Of a stretch of DNA of 64,000 bases, positions 24,467 through 35,865 are shown piece after piece (within the stretch, counting starts at the first letter, position 1; each line of letters begins with the position of its first letter). The translations under genes and the position numbers were made by a program. The stretch spans positions 448,996 through 512,995 of the forward strand of contig MNCI01006534.1 of assembly GCA_015680685.1 (NCBI GenBank), read 5' to 3'. Origin of the DNA: Gnetum montanum (lineage: Eukaryota; Streptophyta; Gnetopsida; Gnetales; Gnetaceae). A model generated the notes under the pieces. The model did no database searches. It saw only the letters and a list, made by a program, of their open reading frames with translations, and was not told the origin of the DNA.

Positions 24467-25344
24467 ATATTGTTTTAGAAGCTTAGAATATTATTTTAAT
24501 GGATTTTATATAGGTATATGAAGGTTAATGTATTGTTGTTGCTATTATTTGGGGTATGGGTATTGTGAGAATTATTCCAATAATTTTGTGAGATTGGTTT
24601 TGTTGATTCAATGGTTATTACTAATTACAATAGCATGTTCAAGAATGTTGTAATTTCATTTAGATGTGATCTTAAACCTAGTAAGAGATGTGATTTGGTT
24701 TCATTCTATAGTCTACTTGAAAAATTTGGGATTTCCATTCATCTTGATATTCTTGATTAGATCCATTTTCCTTTCTAATTCTATGATCTTGTAATGTTCT
24801 TTGTGATTCCTTGGTTTAATAGTAGTTTAGGTTTAGATTCCTCTTTCTCTTGTTCATACCATGATTTTGGATGTTTGGATAATAGTCTTTTCATAGTGAG
24901 ATTTCCAACATTATATTTTGTTAATTTGAGTTTCTAGTTTAGTCATTGGATTACTCTTTCTCTTTACTAATTCTTATTTTTGGATTATCAATTTCATTAC
25001 CTATGGATTTTCTACTCATTCCCATCATTTTGATGTTTTGCCAACTAATTCCTAGACTTTTCCTACTAGAACAAGACATCCTAGACCTCTTCAAGATGTT
25101 CCTTCTACATGCTAAAGCTCTTAGTCAAACATCTTAGTCTTAGATAATATGTCTCTTCTTATCTTGAGGCATCTTTGCTATAGCTAAGATGTCTCCCTTG
25201 GGAAAGACATCTTCTCTGTAGTTAAGACATGTTATCTTCTCTAGATATGTCTCTCCTGAGATATGTTGGCTTGAGCCAAGACATCTTCTAGTTGTTTGAC
25301 ACATCTCATCCTACCCTACTATGCCTTCACTTTACTAGAGATGT
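24467..25344. other. AT-rich sequence between E3 and E5, no gene seen
   Basis: There is no recognisable coding region. The right third (25068-25344) has many copies of AGACATCTT and its reverse AAGATGTCT in both orientations. The left part shows nothing notable. Confidence 0.4.
25068..25344. repeat. Cluster of AGACATCT / AGATGTCT motifs
   Basis: Around ten close variants of AGACATCTT or AAGATGTCT lie within about 275 bp, including AAGACATCTTCT, AAGATGTCTCCC and AGATATGTCTC. Spacing is irregular. The cluster abuts the E5 5' LTR and could be a decayed minisatellite or a terminal part of another element. Confidence 0.4.
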
Positions 25345-26947
25345 TGAAACATTACAAAAATTTGCATGTTATAGCCAATTTTCATCATGTAGCTTTCACC
25401 CCATGAAACCTGAGGCAAAACTTCATTGTAAATGTGAAGATTGTAATCCATAGTGGAAAATTTCACATACTTTAAACTTTTGAAGTTGAAAAATGCCTCA
25501 TAAGTGGTCAAAGCCTCATTCCCCAAGTGAGAAATGTTACCTAGTGTCTATATTAGGGCTTGGGGAGGTTTTTGTTTTTTTTTTGGNGGGGGGGGGGGAA
25601 GGTGTGTGTGGTGCGGGCGTGTGGGAGAGGGGTCAAAAATGCCTTTTAGAATGCCAAAAGTGTCAATTTGATGGGTTTTTTTAGGGGTTTACATTTTTCT
25701 ATGCTAGAAACACCTGCAAGAAGGTAGATCTCACTTACCCCCAGTGTGGAGAGGTGGGGGATTTTCTCTTAGCTTGGAAAACTTTCCCCTAGCATGGACA
25801 TTGCATGCTCAACTTGGAACCCTTCCCCCCTTTAACATGGAAGTTTCCCTAGTGTGGGGACTCCACCCCCAATGTGGAAATTGCATCCCCTTAGTGTGGA
25901 AGCTAGAATAGCCAAATTTTAACACATTATGCACTCCAATGTTGACTAGCTACTTTAGCAAGCATGGTAGAGAGCTCAACGTAGAAGCTATAATAGCCAA
26001 ATTTCAACACTTCATGCACAACAATGTTGACCAGCCACTTTAGCAAGTATGGTGGAAAGCTTAGCATGGAAGATTCATCTCCACCATGGAATAACCATGG
26101 GGGGAAGGCACTTACTAGATATGGTAACCGTCAAAATTTGAGCACCCATCTCACCTAAATGAGGTAGAAATTTGCAAAAATTTAGTAGCCAATTTGTAGC
26201 CATTTTGAAGCTAAATCACAACCAAATTACAACCATTTTTCAGCATCATTCATGGTCCTAAACCTATAAAAACTAGTCCCAAACACCATTTACAGGTTCC
26301 AATTTTTTGGTACTCAAATACATTAAGCATACATACATTTTTCCAAATAATAACTCCACACTTGGGACATTCTCAAGCATTCAAGGGCTCTTTCAATCTT
26401 ATAGGTTTTGGTGTTAATGTGGCACTTTTGGGATTTCCAAACCCCAGTGTGAAGTAATCTAGCATCCAAATTTTCCACTTTTCTCACCCCCCTATAGTGA
26501 CCAACATCATAGATTTGGAGTAACAGCACCTAAGGTTTGATAGCATTGGGAGTGGCAGGACATTTGGCTCATGGAGTTAACTACATAAACTTCAACAGAC
26601 CCTAAACCCCCACCCAAGTGAACCCTCCTGCTACCCACTCAGGTATCATTTGTACACATTTCTCTAACTTATTCTTTATTTTTTCTCAATAAATTTTTAA
26701 GTTTTGGGTTTTGTGTGCAAGATATATTTGTTTATTAATAGTGTATTATTTAGATTTGTTATCATTTTTAGCATTCAATTTTTATTACTTCATTTTCTAT
26801 TTTGTAAGTCCCTAGTTGATCTACTGAATTAAGCATGGCATCCCAAATTTGATTTTTTTAGAGGCGTTGGGGATTTGTGGGTTGAGGAATGCTATGCACT
26901 AGATCCATTGGTCTTTATTCTAGCAATCGATTATTCTGGTCGCAATA
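25345..26947 (+). repeat. E5 5' LTR
   Basis: It runs from TGAAACATTAC to GGTCGCAATA, both ends matching E6 LTR ends (TGAAACACCAC, GGTCGCAACA). It contains a T10/G11 homopolymer run with one N (25566-25600), many CCCTAGCATGGA-like motifs (25730-26110), and a tandem duplication of about 85 bp (25901-26070, unit starting AGCTAGAATAGCCAAAT). The same AGCATGGAA motif dominates the array at 40975-43960. Confidence 0.7.
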
Positions 26948-26953
26948 GTTTTC

Positions 26954-26970
26954 TTGGCACAATAAGAAGG
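26954..26970 (+). promoter_or_regulatory. E5 degraded primer-binding site
   Basis: TTGGCACAATAAGAAGG follows the LTR after GTTTTC. It corresponds to the better E6 site TGGCGTTAGAAGGAGGG (29921) and hence to a tRNA-Asn-type primer. Confidence 0.5.
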
Positions 26971-28160
26971 ACCTCCATTCAATTTCAATGCCAAAATCTC
27001 TTAGCCATATTACCAATGTTGTCTCCTAGTAGTGAATTTGCATTTTTATAGCTAAGACCTTGGAATCCGATGTTTTCCTTACCCCCCTTGTAGCAGAAAC
27101 CTCAGCATGGAAGTTGTAGGTGGTTTGGATGCTAAAATTTCATAACACCTACTATGAATTTTCATAATAAAAGCATGTGGAAGCCTTAATAACCATTTAA
27201 TTCTTGCTACCACATTTTTTACCATAAAACCAACATTGGTTTCCATACTAAACAAACCTATTTCCCCCTTTTTCATGGTAAAAGTTGGCAGCTTGCCAAA
27301 ATATTTTTTTGGAAACTACTAAGCTTCCATTTTATCCTTCAAACTTTTTCCTCCTCTCCAAATAGAAGGTGTGAGATTCTTGTTATCTCACCCCCCTTCT
27401 TTCCTTCCTACCAACCTAGCATAGTGGCAACTGGAAGGCTAGCATTGGAAAGGCTTAACACTAGCTTCCTTGAAGCCAACATTGCAAGTTGAAAACCTTT
27501 TTCCATATTTTTGTAGCCAAAACTCCCAAAATATTAGTGCTATCCCTTACCTCTTATGACCAAAACTATAGTGTGGAAGTTGCAGGTGGTTGGGTGGTGG
27601 CTTTTTATAGCAACTGCTATGAATTATTTTAGTCCCAAAGCTAGTGTTGAAACCTTTCCCAATTTTTCTTTTTTTCTACCAATTTCAATCTCTTTTAGCT
27701 TCTAAAGTTGGTGGTGTAGCCCTCTTGGAAACTACCAAACTTTTGAATGTTAGCTTCCCCCTCATTTTCCAAGCTAGAAAAATTGGCAACCTACCAAGAC
27801 CATTTTTTTGTGGAAGAAAATACCAACTTTCCACTTTGTTCTTTAGCCTTCCCCTCATCAGCATTGAGTTAGAAGGTGTAAGATTCCCATCATCTCATCC
27901 CCCTTCTGTCCCCCCCTTACCATACCCTACATAGAGGTAGTTGGGAGGCTAACTTGGGTGAGGCTTAACACCAATGTTTCTAGTTTTTCATTTTTGGTAA
28001 TGGGGTAAATCCCCCTTACACCCCCAATTTGCTAATTATAGTAAGTACTTCATTGTTGTCCATTTTCATTCTCTTTAAAAATTTTGAATTCTCATTTGCT
28101 GGAATTTACTTTTATTTTATCATTTATAGCCTATTTTAAGCCATTCTCAATACTATAGCC
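26971..28160 (+). repeat. E5 leader with ~490-bp tandem duplication
   Basis: No coding region is convincing. Two imperfect copies, about 27079-27470 and 27549-27972, share ordered landmarks: GTGGAAGTTG(C/T)AGGTGGTT, the TAGAAGGTGT(G/A)AGATTC block, TCTCACCCCCCTTCT / TCTCATCCCCCTTCT, and GGCTTAACAC. Offset is about 470-500 bp. This lies between the primer site and gag, in the untranslated leader. Confidence 0.55.
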
Positions 28161-28964
28161 ATGTCTTTCCAACAATTTACCAAATTGCCTCTCACCCTTC
28201 AACAAGCCATGAGGGTCTATGACCCCAAAGACCCTACCATCATTGAATGTAGGCAATATTTGAAGGTTAGAGAAGAGAGTCTTGACTTTACCTCCATAAA
28301 TAAAGACCATTACCACCACATTTGCATCAAAATGTAGGCTAACCTCATCATTCCACATGTGGAAGTAAAGGAAAAAAAGGGATTTTGAGCTTGTACATCG
28401 AGATGGAAAAGAATATGCTCCTTCCTGGTATGACCAAATACCTCTAATCAATGTCTATGTTAGCATCTTGACTTAATTTATTGTGATGGAAGAGGAAGAT
28501 GACAAGCAAAGCTTAGGAGAACAATAGGAGAAGGAGGATGAATTTAAGATGGAATTTTAGCCCAAAAACATCCTGGGAGAATTGTTCCAAAAAATGTCTT
28601 CCAAGGGCATAATGCCTTTCTATAATGCTTTTTTTTCTCCAAGGCATGGTGCCACCATATTCCACTCCTTTCTACCCTACCATGGCTTATGCCGCATCAT
28701 TCATAGTTATACATCAAACTCAATCAGCACCATAGCCAACTACCTATAACACATCTATGTCATTCGCTATATAGCCTCAATCTATGTAATCATCGATGGT
28801 GATCTTTACCACCACAAATCCATTAACTACTTGTGTGAGGTTCACCATGGGATCCCAAGACACTTAGGGATCACACACCCCCTTTATCCCATTTGTGCCT
28901 TAGGTACCAACACAAACATCATTTCCCTTATTTGGTCCAAAAGCTACAACCATAATGCAACCTT
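28161..28964 (+). pseudogene. gag: E5 gag pseudogene, N-terminal part
   Basis: The ATG at 28161 gives MSFQQFTKLPLTLQQAMRVY, followed by DPKDPTIIECRQYLKVREES and DHYHHICIKM before stops. An acidic EEEDDKQ region (about 28487) matches E6 EEDEFKAYSEHES (about 30457) and E7 near 55500. The frame then turns Pro/Ser/Gln-rich. It is cut at 28964 by E6. The last five bases ACCTT are the left target duplication. Gag resumes at 36763-36768. Confidence 0.7.
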
Positions 28965-29915
28965 TGAAACACCACAAAATTTCAGGTCTCAGCATCTTGA
29001 CTACATATTTTTCTAAGTGTCAGAGCAATGGCACTTTCTACACCTTGTTACGCTATGTAGCATAGCGTAGTGTGGTGCTACAGTGCGTAGCATAGCGCTA
29101 CAATGTAACACCCTGCTATGTTGCGTAGCGTAGCACTATAGTGTAACACCCGGTACTATAGTGTAGCTTAGCGCTACAGTGTAACACCCACTGCACTGCC
29201 ACGTGGAACTTGATCCACATTTTGAGCTAACCCTAGCTCTATAAATACCTTTGCACCTCTTTTTTTGAAAAAAGGGGGAGGAAGGGGGGAAGCTTCAATT
29301 TCTTTACCAGCAAGGCAGTTGGCATTTTTTCCATCAAGGAATTTGACATTTTGGCATCTTGGCACCTAGCTCTGTGGGCGAATGAGACTCAGAGCACACC
29401 ATACCAACAGAGAGGCATAACTACATCACATGGTATACTGTGACCACGAACCCAGGAGGCACAGTTTATCACAGAGAGCACCAGATTTCATAGCCCAACA
29501 CCATCGAGGTTGTGACTCTACTCCTATTGTGCCTATTGTACACCTTGTATGCCTGTACCCTTTGTTCAGGGTGGTGCATCTTCCTATTCAAACTCTCTTT
29601 TTGGTTGATTATAACATTTATTTTTTGGCATTGTTAAACACTTAATCGTGTCCACTATCTTGTTACGTGCTTTAGCACATTTCTATTACTGTGCACATCA
29701 CGTTTTCTTTTTATCTTACTGCTAGTTGTTCCATTTAAAATCATTGTTTTCAAAAGGGTTATTGTACACCGATTAAGTCCCTGTCTCATCGACTAGACCA
29801 TTCAAGGCACCTTGAATTTGTTTTCTCTAGCATGGCCCTCATGCAAATCTGGGGTTAAACTGTTTTCCTAGCAACCTCTCGGTGTTTCCAGCCATTGACG
29901 TTTTCGGTCGCAACA
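28965..29915 (+). repeat. E6 5' LTR
   Basis: The U3 has GC-rich palindromic repeats (CTACGCTATGTAGCATAGCG and three GTAACACCC boxes, 29040-29190). A G-box CCACGTGG follows near 29199 and TATA (CTCTATAAATACC) near 29239. The matching 3' LTR has only two GTAACACCC boxes and CCATGTGG. The LTR ends GGTCGCAACA at 29915, 951 bp in all. Confidence 0.85.
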
Positions 29916-29920
29916 GTTTT

Positions 29921-29937
29921 TGGCGTTAGAAGGAGGG
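29921..29937 (+). promoter_or_regulatory. E6 primer-binding site, tRNA-Asn type
   Basis: TGGCGTTAGAAGGAGGG starts five bases after the LTR end. From memory the plant tRNA-Asn 3' end would give TGGCGCTAGAAGGAGG, so there is one C to T change. Confidence 0.7.
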
Positions 29938-30142
29938 TTGTTTTTTCTGCATTTTCATACTTAGCATTTTTTCTGCATTTTCATACTTAGCATTTTTTTT
30001 CTCTGCATTGTTGCACTTAGCCATTTTCTATATTTCTATACTTGGTCATTTCCCTGCTATTGACAGACTTAGTCATTTTTTTGCTATTTTTAGAGTTAGC
30101 CATTTTCTGTAACTAGCAGCTCTCACAACCTGATCTGTGAAC

Positions 30143-32585
30143 ATGAATCCAGATCAACCTTCCACGTTGGTGTCTAACACATTTGATACCACAATCTAGC
30201 CAAAGCATGCCACATTAAGCCACGAACAATGCAATTTTGTTTGTGCCAAAATCCAAGCAAGACTACTAGTGAATTACCTCGATTTAGAGGCAAAACAAGA
30301 CTACGAACGAGTCCACTGAAATGGACGGGAGTACAACCCCTCCTTGTTTGAAATAATCCCAATCACGGAGCCCTACCACCAATTTTTGTTCCAACTCATC
30401 CGTGCAAACAAGCATGATGCAAGGAAAACCTACGAGGAAGCCTCACAGAATGAGGAAGATGAGTTCAAGGCCTACTCCGAACACGAGAGCCACCTCCACA
30501 CCGTCTTTTAACAACCACTCCCTAGTACAACCCCTCCTTGGTTTGGTCCATCCATCCCCTCCAAGATAGTGACCATGCCAATTCAACCTTCATCGCATGC
30601 AACTAATGCATTTACCCAGCACTATGCTCATGCAGGGGCCACCTCCCAGCCCAAAAAACTCGGGCATCCTACATCCCGCTTGTCTCATCGGTGTTTGCGA
30701 TGTCCTTCCAACCCACCCATGTGTGGCAAACTCCACAACCAACCCAAGCCCAGCCAATGCAACCAGTTGGCACATCCCCAAGCTTGGATAAGGTATTCTA
30801 GCTAATCCAAAGCTTGACAGAGGATATCAACCGACTTAAGGCTACCTCCTCTGACTCCATCAAGGTGGTGGACTTTTATGGAGACGACCCCATAAGTTTT
30901 AGGGTACCACCCCTAACTCTTCCAACTGGGGCCCAACTACCTCGATTTACCAAGTACAATGGAGAAGGGGACCCCAATGCACACTTGGTCACATTTCGAT
31001 CTGAATGCCTACTTCTTCAAGCTTGGCCATACACCATCATGTGCATGTTTTCCATGTCACTCATTGGCAAGGCCTTGGACTGGTATCACACACTCCCCAA
31101 GGCCTCAATCTCCTCTTTGGAGGATCTCATAAGAAATTTTGTGACACACTTTAGATACAACCTAAAGCCTGAGGCAACCCTTGACCAGCTGATGCAAGTT
31201 AAACAGGGACCTCTAAAGCCCATGCCAAAGTTCCTCCAACATTGGAATGATGCATTGAACGAAATGGATGAACCCTTAGTGGAGACACACCTACTAGCTA
31301 TCTTTAAAGGTGCAGTAAATGACTTTATTAAGTTCAAATTATATTATCTAGCCTCAAAGTCTCTTAGCCAAGCCTTTGCCCAAGAAAAAAGCATAGAGGA
31401 AGCAGCACAAGCTAGCAATGATCCAACCTATGTGGCCTATAGAAACCAACATGCTTGCAAGTAGAACACTCGTGATAACAGTAGCCACAAGCACAAAAGC
31501 AACCAACTAGGGCCCAACAGCTAAGCAGCCCAAAGCCCCAACTAACAAAATAACCAATTTTGGCACCAACTCACCTACATTAACAAGGGCTACCCCAAGA
31601 TCCAACTTTCAGCACAAGGACCGCTCAAAGTATACATCACTACCGGTGCAACCCTATGAACTACTAGAGCAACTCTTGAAAGCTGGGCAAATCCAACACA
31701 AACATGTATCAGTAATTACCTATCAAGAACATGGTAGGTATTGCGAACTACTAAGGAACCCCACTTTAGCAGTACCAAACGAGCCCCTAGTTCCACAACA
31801 CTTCAAGCTGGACCAATACTGTCATTATCACCAATTGGTTGGTCACAGTACAGACAACTGTTGTTCTTTGCAGGATGACCTACAGAGAATGATAGAACGT
31901 GGCCAACTGGTGATTAATGCGGTGAGTCAATCCAACACAGATGATGCCTCCTATGTCATAAATTCCATTAGCATAGGTGGTAAGTCTAAACCTACGCAAC
32001 AACCTTTTGTGATCCCTGTGCCTCCCAGCAAGGCAAGGATTCCCTCCACCTCCACTAGCAAGAGGCCTCCCTTGGTTATCAAAGTGCCACCTCGAGCACC
32101 CACACCATCCTTTGTGATCAAAGTTCCATAGCAACTGTCTACTAAGATGTTAAACTTGCATCATACAATAACAACCGCTAGGCAACCTTTTGTTATCAAG
32201 GTGCCACAACAAGTTGACCACACAACAACTCTGCCTAAATCACCATTTGTCATAAGAGTGCCACAACATGATGGCCCCTCACCTACCCGAAGCCCAACAG
32301 TGGGCAACATCTTGATCCCTCCTCCTTCAAGGGTTGACCCCACTAGCAACCCGGGTAGCCCCACCAAATGTTAACGCAAGAGGACAAATGAGCATCTCGC
32401 AACTCCCATGGCCGAAGCAAAGACCTAGTAAACAACAACTAAACATTGGGGCCCCTACCCCCAAGCAGGCAAAGAAAACCAAGCTTAAGTCCCCTCCACG
32501 AGAGATCTATCTATTAAGCCACATGAAGGAAGTCAAAGCCAAGACAACAGCCAATGACAAGGACTTCGTAGCTGCACTAACCTAG
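30143..32585 (+). pseudogene. gag: E6 gag pseudogene, mostly readable
   Basis: The start MNPDQPSTLVSNTFD is at 30143. The capsid domain is open over 216 codons (30814-31464). Key pieces are FYGDDPISFRVPPLTLPTGA, FTKYNGEGDPNAHLVTFRSE, GKALDWYHTLPKASISSLED, the retrotrans-gag-like TLDQLMQVKQGPLKPM and HLLAIFKGAVNDFI. A second open block (31646-32131) holds a zinc-knuckle-like YCHYHQLVGHSTDNCCSL near 31825-31880, a C-H-H-C arrangement typical of Tat gags. The linker after it carries five PFVI(K/R)VP repeats (about 31998-32265). A few stops and shifts remain. Confidence 0.85.
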
Positions 32586-33538
32586 GTAAAATAAGCACTC
32601 AAGAAAAAGAACACAACATTGAGCTTATACAACCTGGTCATGACTTCATCTGCTCACTGCCAGCATTGGCCAAGATATTGGCCTCCATTCTTGTTATGGA
32701 GGACATCCTTGCAAATGAGGCATCCATCCGTGCAACAATGCTGCCTCCTGCACCACAAGAATAGAGTTCAACACCTTTAGTGTTCCATAATAATGTAGTC
32801 AAAGTCAACCCCGAACAAGGGGAGGTTACTACAGCTCCACTATCCATTAGCATTCATGTTGGACAGTGTACCATCCGTAGGGTATATGTTGATGATGGTG
32901 TAGCAACAAACGTAGTATTGTACTCTGTCATCAACAAGCTAGACCTAGCAGATGAAATTAGGCCAACCAAAACCACGTGTCTAAAATACTTTAATGGATC
33001 ACATGTCATAGTCAGGGGTACCATCAACTTAGCCTTTGTGGTAGGAGAGCAATTTTCCACTAGTGCAGATTTCACCGTCATAGAGGAGATGCCAGGTTTT
33101 AACATGATTCTAGGCAGGCCTTGGCTAGCCCAACTACATGCCATCTCCTCTCCCATCCACCAAGAAATCCACCTTCCATATGAAGGTGGTCAAGTTATCA
33201 TCCATGGTGATAACACTTCCTCTTCAACTATCCATGACATAGATATGGCACAAGTTTTAGAAGAATATTTTCTTGGTGCTACACCTATAACAACCAATGT
33301 AGCACCTAAGGCTAACACACCCAAACGAGTGGTTGAAGCCAATAGCCTCCCAGAGGATCCTAAGCCTTGCACACTCTCTAATCCATGCCCAGTTAGGAAG
33401 CAACTACATGACCAAGACTTTCCCTTGGCCAAAAATGTGCTAGATGCTTGCCTATCCTTTGCCTCCACTTGCCATGCATTTTTTACTTTTATTTACATTG
33501 CGCTAGCCTATGCGTTTACATTTCACCCACTCATTTAG
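32586..33538 (+). pseudogene. E6 aspartic protease, 252-codon open region
   Basis: The open frame 32780-33538 carries the protease: CTIRRVYVDDGVATNVVLYS (active site DDG rather than DSG/DTG), NGSHVIVRGTINLAFVVGEQ, then GFNMILGRPWLAQLHAISSP and HQEIHLPYEGGQVIIHGD. The upstream stretch MTSSAHCQ...LAKILASILVMEDILANEAS aligns with E5 and E7. The frame closes at 33538 with no RT after it. DDG occurs in all three family B copies, so it looks inherited rather than a late mutation. Confidence 0.8.
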
Positions 33539-33857
33539 ATCATGCATTTTGCTTTATTTACACATTCGTCAACTTAGTTTACACATTGCATTTGAAAAAC
33601 ATCAAAAATCAAAAAAATAAAACATGAAACTACAAAAATGCATGGTTCAAAAAGGCCTTAAACTAGCCTATGACCCGAAATGGTCTAAAACTATCACTTT
33701 TTGCATTGCTTTCCTTTCATTCATCCATTTTAACCTTGTTTACGATAGGTGTTGCTTGATGTTGTTTTCTTTCTAGATGATTTTTGCAGGATCTTGTAGG
33801 CACACAACATGACTATGCATGCATTATCGCACCTTATACAAGCAAGGTAAGCACTAG

Positions 33858-34411
33858 TCCGCTATGACTATAAATTAGCATAGACAGTCCGCTATGACTA
33901 TAAATTAGCACAGAAAGTCTGCTATGACTATAAATTGGCATAGCTCATCCTTGGGTCATGACGTTAAACTAGAAAACCAATGTATGCTATGACGTAAAAC
34001 TGGCAAAGCTTCACCAATATCTGCTATGACGTAAAATTGGCAAAGGTGAGTAGACGTCCGCTACGACATAAAACTGGCAAAGCTTGTCCGCTATGACATA
34101 AAACTAACAAAACAATATGCTATGACTATAAATTGGCACAGACAGTCCACCATGACATTAAACTAGCATAGACAATCTACTAGGACCTTAAACTAGCTCA
34201 TCCACTATCCACTATGATAAAAAACTAACACAGTGGTCTGCTAGGACCTTAAACTAGCACAACGACGATCTACTATGACGTTAAACTGGCACATACGGTT
34301 TGCTAAGACCTTAAACTAGCATAGCGGTTTGCTAGGACCTTAAACTAGTACACCACGGTCTGTTGAGACCTTAAACCAGCACACCATGGTCTACCAGGAC
34401 CTTAAACTAGG
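33858..34411 (+). repeat. E6 tandem array of ~30-bp CTA-GACCTTAAACTAGCA units
   Basis: About 18 imperfect units run head to tail, each close to TCCGCTATGACTATAAATT or CTAGGACCTTAAACTAGCAC. Early units favour CTATGACTATAAATTRGCA and later units CTAGGACCTTAAACTAGCA, as expected from local expansion. Two- or three-unit clusters occur in E5 (44255-44345, 54652-54745) and E7 (59012-59060). Confidence 0.85.
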
Positions 34412-35865
34412 TTCGCGGCATGTCCCCAGCATTCATCTATGCTAATACACAACAAATGAGTGTGCACAGTGCCAACACAGGGTGGGACGTTGTAGTTCTA
34501 GAATGCAGTTCACGATGCCAAGAAAACACCTTTTGGAACATATGCAGCGCCACTACTCTTGGCATCTTGCTGATCCTTCAGAGATGTCGTATGATGTCCT
34601 ATTGACCTTTTGGACCTACTACCGCCATGTCTCATCGCCCTGGCAGTAGCTTCCTTAGTCAGCACTTGCTGCTGGAGTTCCAGCAGTATTATGGCCTAGC
34701 CACAATATTGTTATCCTCTAGTCCCTGCCAGTGCCCGAGCTCAAGAGACGTTTAGCTGCTGGGTAGCCCATCTCATAGCCGAATTGATAATGCTTGCCTT
34801 GGGCAAGGATTCCTGAGCATCTACATTCATAGTAACTCTTAGCCTCCTTGGTGCCAGCTCTTCCACACTGATGCTGCCAAGGCCACTATCAACCTTCCTA
34901 GTTTGGATGTCACATACCTTAGCAAAAAAGTCCAAAGCTCAAGTAGCATCCAAAGCAAGCAGGACCTTTGCCTTCGTTTTGCATCATGGTTGTTGCTCCT
35001 AGTTTGTTTTCTGTTGTGTTTGTAGGGTGCATTTCAGATGGGCATTGATTAGAGGTGTGTTTCGCCATAGTGGCAGGACACTTCATCGTTCCACGGTGTT
35101 AGTCTTGACTAGCTTAGCTACTTTGAAGTGCACATCTTGTCCTTCCCCTTTACCTACCTTATCTCATTTCTTACACTCGCAATCCACTCTCTCCCCTCTT
35201 TTACAAGCTTTTCCCAACGTCTGCCAAGCCCTCCCATATGCTCAACCACAAAGTCCATGATGCACATAACACAGCTCACCACATGGGAAGCATCTGTAGG
35301 TCGGTTAAAGCCCCATGTGGATGTAACACAACTCATCCTGGAAAGAAATACCTGTCCTGCGACAAGGTTGTTTGCAAATGTAAAAGGCAAAATAACAAAA
35401 GAAAAGCATAAAAGAGTGAATCTCACAAAAAAAAAGAGTTGTGACTAATATTCAATACTAAGTCGAACCCAAAAAAGGTTCACCTCACAAAAAAAAAAAT
35501 GACCAACAACGTTACAGTTTCACAATTGGCCCATCCTTGGATCAACTTTGATCCTCCCATGAGTACTTTGATGGAAGGTCAATGTTTCAGGGGCAAGCTA
35601 CTTCATGCCATGGTCACCATCAGCGGTGCTGAATTTGTATCTTACATCATGATCCACAATTTGCATTTCATTCCTACCATTTAAATTTTATCTCCCTAGG
35701 ATTGCCTATACCCCTTATGCCCTAACATAACCTTATTCTCGTAACACTCTAGAGCAAGGTAAAATGACATTGGAGCTTGTGCTAACAAATGACGTTGGTG
35801 ACATGTTTGCTTTGGTGTTTTGTAATTCTTTGTCAACATCTTTCAAGCCACTCCTCTAGATGTCA
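34412..35865. other. E6 segment between the array and the polypurine tract, possible antisense exons
   Basis: No pol domain is present. Two minus-strand open stretches stand out: 35154-35426 (ending VEHMGGLGRRWEKLVKEGRE...RNEIR, with TCGCAG before GACAGG and a GTAGGT after it) and 34741-34935 (CDIQTRKVDSGLGSISVEELAP). They occupy the position and strand of the antisense gene of E5 and E7, but I see no sequence match, so the link is speculative. Otherwise it is unassigned. Confidence 0.3.

Noticed and set aside
25566-25600. Poly-T/poly-G run with one N
   Set aside because: Most likely a homopolymer sequencing problem within the LTR rather than a functional G-rich element.
30569-30805. Three overlapping open frames near 30600
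   Set aside because: Only one can be coding. The region is the proline-rich linker of E6 gag, and the other frames are shadows.
32854-33468. Minus-strand frames opposite E6 protease
   Set aside because: They mirror the real protease frame on the plus strand and have no support of their own.
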